This document shows, one piece after another, positions 1 through 5,628 of a stretch of DNA of 16,323 nucleotides; position 1 is the stretch's first letter; each line of letters opens with the position of its first letter. The stretch spans positions 1 through 16,323 of the forward strand of contig SKGI01000091.1 of assembly GCA_007117555.1 (NCBI GenBank), given 5' to 3'. The translations under genes were made by a program, and so were the position numbers. The notes under the pieces are model-generated. The model was given only the letters and a program-made list of their open reading frames with translations, did no database searches and had not been told where the DNA came from. Source of the DNA: Candidatus Izemoplasma sp. GTDB taxonomy: Bacteria > Bacillota_I > Bacilli_A > Izemoplasmatales > Izemoplasmataceae.

Positions 1-84
1 TATCTAAACTAAGCATTCTAAACAAACGTATTCAAGAGCCAAAGGTTCATTTACACATTTAAGTGGTAGTTTCTTTTGATATCG

Positions 85-114
85 TTAGCGTGAAGCCACA
101 GATTAGTCTATAAT
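85..114 (+). promoter_or_regulatory. Probable promoter of the YesL-like gene
   Basis: A perfect -10 box, TATAAT, lies at 109-114, about 27 bases before the start codon. The best -35 candidate, TTAGCG at 85-90, is poor and needs an 18-base spacer. The -10 is seen directly; the -35 is weak, so the promoter may depend on an activator or be only moderately strong. The upstream bases 1-84 show nothing else recognisable. Confidence 0.45.
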
Positions 115-141
115 AGACATGATGAACGAGGAGAGGGTACA

Positions 142-825
142 ATGGATTTTGAGTCTTTATCAAACAGCCGCATATTCCAACTGCTCAGTGGCTTGATGAA
201 TATGATGTTATTGAACTTGTTGTTTATTTTATCGACTATACTGTCTAGTGGGATTTTACTAGTCCCATCGTTTATTGCTTTGTTTGGTGTTACTGCTGAT
301 ATTCGGTCTGGTAAAGATTACGAATTGATTAAACGTTATGTGACCTATTTGATTACGCATATTGGCTATGGATTGAAGTTGATGCTTATACTCGTTCCAA
401 TTGGATTTTTAACATTCTTAAATATCCAGTTTATTCAAGCCTATGCAGAAATATCTGGCAATGTAACGATGGCGCTTATGTCTTTTTTTGTGTTTGCTTT
501 TTTACTCATTCTTGTCATATTGACAGCCTTGCAAATGATGCTTTGGCGCACACAGATAGAAGTGATGAGTTTTCGTCAAAGCTTTAACTATAGTTTTGCG
601 ATTGTGATGAGCAGTTTCCGCAATTTATTGGCTTCGATGTTTCTTATTATAGTCGTAGGAAACCTCATATTTTTGTTTCCGCTTGTGTTGCTGTTTGGAT
701 TGATGGCGTTTTTTAGTTATGGCTTCGTTTTGATTTATGAGAAACGTTATCGAGCTATTTTAGAACACTTATCAAAGAAGACACATGAAGAAGATGTAGA
801 AACTTTGAAGGAAAACACGGATTGA
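142..825 (+). CDS. DUF624/YesL-like integral membrane protein
   Basis: This 227-residue protein is mostly hydrophobic, with membrane segments at about residues 18-50 (probably two), 76-98, 110-134 and 160-198, and a charged C-terminus (about 200-227) that should be cytoplasmic. The start is supported by the GAGGAG-type site at 128-135. The first 80 residues follow the pattern I associate with the DUF624 (YesL) family: an amphipathic start, a hydrophobic pair, a Pro-Ser/Ala segment (residues 42-46, PSFIA), a short basic loop, then a Tyr/Phe-rich helix. YesL proteins often sit near carbohydrate-uptake genes in Bacillota, but no such neighbour is visible here, so the substrate and role are unknown. 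The family assignment rests on pattern memory, not alignment; another polytopic membrane family is possible. Confidence 0.6.
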   Translation: MDFESLSNSRIFQLLSGLMNMMLLNLLFILSTILSSGILLVPSFIALFGVTADIRSGKDYELIKRYVTYLITHIGYGLKLMLILVPIGFLTFLNIQFIQAYAEISGNVTMALMSFFVFAFLLILVILTALQMMLWRTQIEVMSFRQSFNYSFAIVMSSFRNLLASMFLIIVVGNLIFLFPLVLLFGLMAFFSYGFVLIYEKRYRAILEHLSKKTHEEDVETLKENTD

Positions 826-850
826 ATATTTAGGCATTATTTTGCATCGT

Positions 851-896
851 ATCTCATGGATAATATGATTTATGTACTCATAAATTATAATGAGAT
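851..896. repeat. Long imperfect hairpin downstream of the YesL-like gene
   Basis: An inner stem of 11 pairs (864-874 with 879-889, one G-U pair, loop TACT) is continued, after a 6-base bulge (858-863), by seven more pairs (ATCTCAT at 851-857 with ATGAGAT at 890-896). No T-run follows on either side, so it is not a typical intrinsic terminator. It could protect the 3' end of the upstream mRNA or be part of an RNA that ends at 1276. The pairing is seen directly; the role is inferred. Confidence 0.45.
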
Positions 897-1092
897 GAAA
901 TAGTGTGAGAAGGTTCGATTGGTAAGATGATTTTACTGGCTATTGATACCTTAGGCATTTACGCACTTTATGGGAACATTTCCTTTCAAATGGAACTGAA
1001 ACGGCAAATCGGATAAGACTTCTAGAGGCGTGATCACTTTTTTTAAATTATAATCACTTTTGGGATATACACAGTTAACAAATGCTACAAAG

Positions 1093-1170
1093 ATGGTGGA
1101 CATCTTGAAAAAAGGCGTGACAAACAAGGGGATTCTATATTTAATCCTTGTACTCGTAGTTGTCGGTTGA
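1093..1170 (+). CDS. Doubtful 25-residue hydrophobic peptide
   Basis: An ATG ORF encodes a basic N-terminal part (DILKKGVTNK) and a strongly hydrophobic C-terminal part (GILYLILVLVVVG), the shape of a small membrane peptide. A terminator-like hairpin overlaps its stop codon. Against it: no ribosome binding site is visible before 1093, and the same frame stays open back to 1054, which would fit a decayed larger gene. I list it only because it is too short for ordinary gene calling and its composition is unusual. Confidence 0.15.
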   Translation: MVDILKKGVTNKGILYLILVLVVVG

Positions 1171-1185
1171 CTCAACCTGTTTTTT
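1165..1185 (+). terminator. Short terminator-like hairpin
   Basis: GGTTG (1165-1169) pairs with CAACC (1173-1177) around a 3-base loop and is followed by TGTTTTTT. The stem is only five pairs, so it is a weak terminator. It overlaps the stop codon of the 25-residue ORF. Confidence 0.4.
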
Positions 1186-1249
1186 AATTCATTCCTAGGC
1201 GGATAAACTGAATGCGCCTATACAAAATAGAGGATAAAGAAATAGCGTT

Positions 1250-1276
1250 AAAAGCCTTCGTTAGAAGGTTTTTTTT
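1250..1276 (+). terminator. Rho-independent terminator
   Basis: A 10-pair stem (1250-1259 with 1264-1273; core CCTTC/GAAGG, one G-U pair) closes a GTTA loop and runs into eight consecutive T. It is a good intrinsic terminator for rightward transcripts from the gene-poor spacer and insulates the promoter at 1412-1440. Confidence 0.75.
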
Positions 1277-1330
1277 GAATGCATTTTGAAGTAAAGGATG
1301 TGTGCCGTTTGCGTTACAATGTTTAGCAAC

Positions 1331-1402
1331 ACTTAACCCTTTTTGGTCGCTACATAAAAGACGTGCATGAAGTACTTAACCTCAATTAAGGCAAAGTTAA
1401 GG
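1331..1402. promoter_or_regulatory. Three TTAAC-type boxes upstream of the XRE gene
   Basis: The octamer ACTTAACC occurs at 1331-1338 and 1374-1381, and its core appears inverted as GTTAAG at 1396-1401. Core-to-core distances are 43 and 21 bases, close to four and two DNA turns. They lie just upstream of the promoter of a gene for an XRE regulator, so they could be operators for autoregulation. The repeats are seen; binding is inferred, and A/T-rich hexamers also recur by chance. Confidence 0.3.
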
Positions 1403-1411
1403 AATGCCATC

Positions 1412-1440
1412 TTGCGGTCAACGTTTGCATTCGCTATAAT
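1412..1440 (+). promoter_or_regulatory. Promoter of the XRE/PrsW operon
   Basis: TATAAT at 1435-1440 is perfect. TTGCGG at 1412-1417 is spaced exactly 17 bases away and keeps the TTG half of the -35. Transcription would start near 1447, giving a leader of about 20 bases with an AAGGAGGG ribosome site at 1451-1458. Confidence 0.65.
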
Positions 1441-1465
1441 GGTGTCATGAGAAGGAGGGATTAAC

Positions 1466-2776
1466 ATGCCAGAAGTGATCGATAATGTCAAGGTAGGCGC
1501 TCTGATTAAAGCACTGCTAAAAGAGCGCAATATGACGCAAGAAGCGTTGGCCAATCATTTAGCGATTTCTAAATCTGCCGTGAGTCAAAACCTTGCAGGG
1601 AAAAGTTCTTTTGATTTACAAAACTTAATCAAGATTGTTGAATTATTTAATTTATCGCTTGAAGAACTTTTAAGTCAAAAAACTAATCAAGACCGAGATG
1701 TTATTTCTGAGTATGAGCGCTTGACGCGCAAAGGCTTAGAAGCATTGATGAAAGTCGCCCCAGCGGATCTCATTGTCAATGAACCAGATATATATGGTCA
1801 AGTATTGATTGAGTATATCATCACGTATCAAAAAACCGATATGTTTAAGTACCTGTTCGATGCGGAGGTATACTTATACCAACCGGAACATCATCACGCC
1901 CGCTCGATACTGTTGAAGATGATTGCATTTATGCTTGAGAAAAACATTGAAGGCGTTGAGACAGTCATTTTTGATTATACGAGAGTACAAGGTGCTTTTG
2001 ATATAGAAGATTTGTCTTATCAAGAGCGCATCTTTAGTTTGTTGAACAAAGATCGGCACCGAGTCACCATAGCACGATTGATGCGCGCGTCTGTCGTTAA
2101 AGAAACGGTGTTGTGGTCGGTCTTTAAACAAAAGACACCGCTCAAAGTGATGACGACGGCAAAGTGGCTTGAAATGATTGCGCGTTACCGTCTCGAACGG
2201 GTTTTATCGGTCTTTTTCGAAGTATACACTGAGGCAATGTATCACGTCAAACTGATCGATATTTTTAAGAAACATCGTTTTCTTAAAGGTTTACACCACT
2301 ATATCGATTTTCTCGAACCATTTAAGAAGGGCGATGAGCGATTGAAATTACTTAAAGCTCAAGAAGACCTTAAAGCCATCGCGTACCTTGAAGAACCAGC
2401 TTTATTTGAAAAGTTTATCCGCAAAGGATATTTTGAAGACATGAATGATTTGTTAGTTTTCTTGATTGAAGGCAAACACGATGCGATGATTCCGATTGCA
2501 TTCAAACAGGGCTTAGGACACATTAATTATCGGAAAGTGTTACGGGTTGCGGTCATACATAATCGATTAGATATTCTTAAAGAGCATGGCCAGTATTGTG
2601 CATCTAGCGATTTAAACTATTTACTTGGCCAAGCTGACATCGATTCTTATCCTTTGATGATTTATTTGATTCAAAAAGGTGCTAGCTTTGATTTTCGTAA
2701 CCATAATCTAGAAACCTATCGCAAAGTGAATGGCCTTGTTAAACATCTATTGGATCAAAAAGGAGACGATGCATGA
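1466..2776 (+). CDS. XRE-family regulator with long ankyrin-like C-terminus
   Basis: This 436-residue protein begins with a Cro/C1-type helix-turn-helix (about residues 8-65). The helix pattern MTQEALANHLAISKSAVSQ contains the usual T-Q-x-x-L-A and S-x-S-x-V-S features. The remaining roughly 370 residues look all-helical. The last 130 or so resemble degenerate ankyrin or HEAT-like repeats, for example FIRKGYFEDMNDLLVFLIEG and YLIQKGASFDF. No membrane segment or signal peptide is seen, so it should be cytoplasmic and probably binds DNA plus a protein partner. The start is fixed by an AAGGAGGG site 7 bases upstream. Its TGA stop overlaps the ATG of the next gene (ATGA), which implies translational coupling with the membrane protein and the HTH-PrsW protein that follow. 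Target genes and ligand are unknown; the ankyrin assignment is tentative. Confidence 0.8.
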   Translation: MPEVIDNVKVGALIKALLKERNMTQEALANHLAISKSAVSQNLAGKSSFDLQNLIKIVELFNLSLEELLSQKTNQDRDVISEYERLTRKGLEALMKVAPADLIVNEPDIYGQVLIEYIITYQKTDMFKYLFDAEVYLYQPEHHHARSILLKMIAFMLEKNIEGVETVIFDYTRVQGAFDIEDLSYQERIFSLLNKDRHRVTIARLMRASVVKETVLWSVFKQKTPLKVMTTAKWLEMIARYRLERVLSVFFEVYTEAMYHVKLIDIFKKHRFLKGLHHYIDFLEPFKKGDERLKLLKAQEDLKAIAYLEEPALFEKFIRKGYFEDMNDLLVFLIEGKHDAMIPIAFKQGLGHINYRKVLRVAVIHNRLDILKEHGQYCASSDLNYLLGQADIDSYPLMIYLIQKGASFDFRNHNLETYRKVNGLVKHLLDQKGDDA

Positions 2777-3450
2777 TGATGGAATTCATTCGTGAGATGT
2801 ATGAATGGTTAGTCTTGGCATTATTAATTGGTGTGCTTAGTTTAACGTTCCGTATTTTGTGGCTCAGTCGAAACATGAAACAATACTTTGTAAACCGCAA
2901 GTATAAGCTTGAAACATTATATGAATTTGATCCACTGCACCAGGAAGCGACGTATACTATTCGCGTCTTTAATAATAATGTATCAGATACACGCATCGTC
3001 GCCGTTGGCTATTATTATAAAGATCGCACCATCGACTACTACGCAAGTTATTTAAAACAAATAGAAGCAAAGCCTGACAGCCGCGTGGTCATTCCATCAC
3101 GTGATGCGATCAAAGTGGTCGTTGAGGGGGCCTCATTGATGGCAGCGATCGAAGATGTTCATGCAGGTAAAGGCCGGCTTAAGACATTACGGTGTTTTGT
3201 GACAGATGTGTTTGGGATGACGACGACCATCAAAGCTCGAAAATTAAAAAAAATAATCAAACGGCACCGAAAAGAAAAAAACATAGGCATAAAACAAGCT
3301 AAAAAAGCGCGTTTAAAAGCGATGCGACAAGAACAAAGCGCTTTGCGCAAGCAACGCCGAAAAAATCGAATCATACGTTTTAAAAATAGTTGGCATCGTT
3401 TCTTGTTGAAAATAAAAACCCGGTTTCGCCGAAAAGGAGAGAAACCGTGA
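2773..3450 (+). CDS. Single-pass membrane protein with highly basic tail
   Basis: I do not recognise this 225-residue protein. It has one membrane helix at about residues 12-31. Acidic residues precede it (E4, E8, E11) and basic residues follow (R33, K36, R42, K43, K45), so the N-terminus should be outside and the bulk inside the cell. Residues 44-152 look beta-rich, with alternating patterns such as ATYTIRVFNNNV and RIVAVGYYYKDRTIDYY, perhaps an Ig-like sandwich. From about residue 150 to the end some 30 of 75 residues are Lys or Arg, a tail that could bind nucleic acid or anionic lipid. The gene is coupled on both sides by 4-base overlaps (ATGA at its start, GTGA at its end), between an XRE regulator and an HTH-PrsW protease. 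It could therefore be the membrane partner or substrate of that protease; this is inference. Confidence 0.75.
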   Translation: MMMEFIREMYEWLVLALLIGVLSLTFRILWLSRNMKQYFVNRKYKLETLYEFDPLHQEATYTIRVFNNNVSDTRIVAVGYYYKDRTIDYYASYLKQIEAKPDSRVVIPSRDAIKVVVEGASLMAAIEDVHAGKGRLKTLRCFVTDVFGMTTTIKARKLKKIIKRHRKEKNIGIKQAKKARLKAMRQEQSALRKQRRKNRIIRFKNSWHRFLLKIKTRFRRKGEKP

Positions 3451-4562
3451 TAGACAAAGAGTGGAGCAAGATGCTTAAACGAGCTCGAATTAAAGCACGC
3501 ATGACGTATGCAGATGTGTACCGGGTTACGGGTATTGATGTGGTGTTGCTCAAGCACTATGAACAGAATACAGCTAGCCCAATGGGTTCACATTTACAAA
3601 AACTAGAGCGTCTATTCAATCTAAAAGAACAGGCGGATTATCCGGTTGGTAAGCAACAGACACCACAATCATTATCGGATTGTTTAAGACCGCGACAATT
3701 TGAGCAAAGCTGTTCATTTAAAGGTTGGCTTTTACAGTTTACTCGGCGGTTTACAGGTGCCTTTCAACACAGTCACATTGTTAGAACAAGTATGATTTTG
3801 TTGTTGAGCGGCGCGGGTCTTGCTTATTTGACAGATCAGTTTGTGAGCGAAGTTTTTTTCATGAGTGCTTTAGCGCCATTGCTATGGCTTTTAGTTATTT
3901 ACGCGATGACAAAAGAAGATAGTTTAGGCGCAGCGGGATTGATATACTTATTTGTATTAGGCGGGCTCGCCTCGATTGCTCTTGTGTACCTTTTCCGAAG
4001 TGTAACGGGATATCCAGCTGGGTTAGGAGGCGATCTCTTAACAGGTGTGATCGAAGAGGCCGCTAAAATAATTATTGTCTTCTATGCATTGAAACGTTTT
4101 AAAGTAGTTACAGTAAAAGGCGGTCTACTCATCGGATTTGTTATCGGTGCAGGATTCGATGTATTTGAGACAGCGGATTATGGTGTTATGGTGTTTCTTG
4201 ATACATTTGATTATGGCGATATGTATGGTATATTGATTTTGCGAGGACTGTATGCTTTAGTAGGCATTGGGCATCATTTTTGGACCGGCATTCTTGCAGG
4301 CACTCTTGTTTATGTCAATACAACTCGAACCCCACAGACTCGATTGTTTAAACATCCAGTCTTCATTCAAATGTTTTTACTCATTTCACTGATTCATGCC
4401 ATGTGGAATTTTACCGCTGTATCTATACCCTTGCTCTCTTATGGGATCATCGTCATAAGCATAGGCGTCTTTTTAGCTTTTTACCGAATTGCGGAACTTG
4501 AAGAACAGCATAACGGTCATTATTGTGTGCTCGAAATACCAAACGATTTAACAGAAGTTTAG
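3447..4562 (+). CDS. XRE helix-turn-helix fused to PrsW-family membrane protease
   Basis: I place the start at GTG 3447, giving 371 residues: AAGGAG at 3434-3439 is well spaced and the GTGA overlap with the previous stop matches the operon's other junction. An in-frame ATG at 3390 lies inside the upstream gene and lacks a comparable site. Residues 7-61 form an XRE-type helix-turn-helix (ARMTYADVYRVTGIDVVLLKHYE). A linker leads to a polytopic membrane domain from about residue 112. PrsW (peptidase family M82) motifs occur in order: EEAAK at 203-207, GFDVFE at 236-241, GHHFWTGI at 275-282 and HAMWNF at 317-322. PrsW of Bacillus cuts anti-sigma factor RsiW at the membrane. Here a DNA-binding-type domain is joined to the protease, so it may link membrane proteolysis directly to transcription. 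Catalytic activity is likely from the motifs; the substrate is unknown. Confidence 0.85.
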   Translation: MIDKEWSKMLKRARIKARMTYADVYRVTGIDVVLLKHYEQNTASPMGSHLQKLERLFNLKEQADYPVGKQQTPQSLSDCLRPRQFEQSCSFKGWLLQFTRRFTGAFQHSHIVRTSMILLLSGAGLAYLTDQFVSEVFFMSALAPLLWLLVIYAMTKEDSLGAAGLIYLFVLGGLASIALVYLFRSVTGYPAGLGGDLLTGVIEEAAKIIIVFYALKRFKVVTVKGGLLIGFVIGAGFDVFETADYGVMVFLDTFDYGDMYGILILRGLYALVGIGHHFWTGILAGTLVYVNTTRTPQTRLFKHPVFIQMFLLISLIHAMWNFTAVSIPLLSYGIIVISIGVFLAFYRIAELEEQHNGHYCVLEIPNDLTEV

Positions 4563-4607
4563 TAAAAAAATAAGGCTTGCTCATTCATGCAAACCTTATT
4601 TTTTTAC
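4562..4607. terminator. Bidirectional terminator between convergent genes
   Basis: Two 19-base arms (4562-4580 and 4589-4607) pair with a single C/A mismatch around an 8-base loop. The stem has A-runs on its left arm and T-runs on its right, so it reads as an intrinsic terminator in both directions. It serves the HTH-PrsW gene (plus) and the D-aminopeptidase gene (minus). Confidence 0.9.
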
Positions 4608-4608
4608 T

Positions 4609-5406
4609 TTAAAACAAAGTAAACTGAACCATACGGAACACATCAATGATCGAGTTTGAAAGATAGCGGACTGTACGTGGATCGACTTGGGTCATACCAG
4701 GATAATGACTGGCTCGATAAGCTTTACTTGCAGTCGTGAATGACAGTGTTACATCAAACTGACTTGGCAAGGTAAAGCAGGGTGAAGACAGGGATGTAAG
4801 GGCTGCTTTCACTTCAGCTTCAATGGTGTTGCATACCTGGTGTGGATGGGGATAAATGAGAGTATTACCTGCTGCTTGTTGGGTTGCCGTCGTTTTGATA
4901 GTGGGATAGTGAGTATTAATTGTCTCAATCAAGGCTGCGTCACCACTGACAAAGACAACTGGAACCCCCATACTTGCGGCCAACATGGCATGTAACTCGA
5001 ACTCACCAACCCGTTGACCGTTGAGAATGAAGTCAGTCAGCTCAAGTGATAGGGTATGCGCCAGTGGATTACCATCTGTTCCTGAGGCACTATGGTAACC
5101 AATCATAATGACTGCATCATAGCCGTCATCAAGTCCATATAACATACAATGGGGATGCTCGTTAAAACCACTAATAAAAGAAACCGTTTCGGGCAATGCT
5201 TCAACATCAAGGTTGTCAGCGCTGTCATGCGCATCGCGGACAACAATCTCCTGCGCCCCTGAAGCGTGAGCACCTCGACATGCGGCGGCGACCTCGTTTG
5301 TCATCCGCCTTGCATAGCGTTCATATTCAGGATTACCTTTTGTTGCTTGCGCCCAAGTACGAATGCCTGTGACGCCTTCAATATCGGCGCTAATTAAAAC
5401 TTTCAT
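4609..5406 (-). CDS. dppA: M55-family zinc D-aminopeptidase (DppA-like)
   Basis: The 265-residue length is close to Bacillus DppA, a cytoplasmic zinc enzyme that removes N-terminal D-amino acids, mainly D-Ala, from peptides and so helps use or recycle wall-derived peptides. Family signatures are in order: DIEG with D8 and E10, DAHDSADN with H60, GYHSASGT with H105, AHTLS with H117, and NGQRVGEFELH with E135. These agree closely with the known metal ligands of the family (Asp8, Glu10, His60, His104, Glu133). The ATG at 5406 has a GAGGT site (plus-strand 5413-5417). It stands alone, convergent with the PrsW operon and divergent from the repeat lipoprotein gene, with palindromes over its promoter. 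No peptide transporter gene adjoins it here, unlike the dpp operon of Bacillus. Confidence 0.92.
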   Translation of the reverse strand: MKVLISADIEGVTGIRTWAQATKGNPEYERYARRMTNEVAAACRGAHASGAQEIVVRDAHDSADNLDVEALPETVSFISGFNEHPHCMLYGLDDGYDAVIMIGYHSASGTDGNPLAHTLSLELTDFILNGQRVGEFELHAMLAASMGVPVVFVSGDAALIETINTHYPTIKTTATQQAAGNTLIYPHPHQVCNTIEAEVKAALTSLSSPCFTLPSQFDVTLSFTTASKAYRASHYPGMTQVDPRTVRYLSNSIIDVFRMVQFTLF

Positions 5407-5460
5407 ACGTTTACCTCATTTCAATAATTTTAGCTAACGGTTTAAAAAGCTAGATCTTAA

Positions 5461-5508
5461 ACACTTTTAGTGTATCATAGATTGACTTAAGAAAAAGTAT
5501 TTCTTAAG
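5461..5508. promoter_or_regulatory. Divergent control region with two palindromes
   Basis: CTTAAGAAA (5486-5494) and TTTCTTAAG (5500-5508) form a perfect 9-base inverted repeat around five bases. ACACT (5461-5465) and AGTGT (5469-5473) form a second, with three central bases. On the minus strand a TATGAT -10 lies at 5479-5474, between the two: the first repeat falls on the -35 zone and the second near the start point of the dppA-like gene. This is the arrangement of repressor operators, though a hairpin role is also possible. Confidence 0.45.
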
Positions 5509-5547
5509 ACCATTCATAGTTAAGCCGATTGAAAAGCTGATCATCGG

Positions 5548-5577
5548 TTGACCGATTACGCATGTTCAAGCAATATT
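5548..5577 (+). promoter_or_regulatory. Possible promoter of the repeat lipoprotein
   Basis: TTGACC (5548-5553) resembles a -35 and AATATT (5572-5577) a poor -10, with an 18-base spacer. A TATGAT at 5602-5607 is too near the ribosome site to be the main -10. The call is weak. Confidence 0.25.
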
Positions 5578-5628
5578 CACAACTTTATGTGATGGTCTTG
5601 TTATGATGAGATTAGAGGAGTGGATAGT

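Larger units (their letters stand above)
826..1465. other. 640-base gene-poor spacer
   Basis: No ORF here has both a good ribosome site and a recognisable product. It contains a long hairpin (851-896), two short plus-strand ORFs (927-1016, 29 codons; 1093-1170, 25 codons), two terminator-like hairpins (1165-1185 and 1250-1276) and the promoter region of the next gene (1331-1440). A 74-codon minus-strand ORF (951-1175) has no supporting features. The strong terminator at 1250-1276 is far from the upstream stop codon (825), so something transcribed rightwards ends there: either a long trailer of the upstream gene, a small RNA, or remnants of a decayed gene. Confidence 0.6.

Noticed and set aside
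951..1175. 74-codon minus-strand ORF in the gene-poor spacer
   Set aside because: No ribosome site, no recognisable motif, and it overlaps plus-strand terminator structure; it is probably a chance frame.
3390..3446. ATG start at 3390 for the HTH-PrsW protein
   Set aside because: It lies inside the upstream gene in another frame with no good ribosome site; GTG 3447 has AAGGAG and the same 4-base overlap style as the previous junction.
3159..3557. 132-codon minus-strand ORF opposite the basic tail
   Set aside because: It is the shadow of the A-rich Lys/Arg tail; its apparent composition (Phe/Arg/Cys-rich) follows from reading that DNA in reverse.
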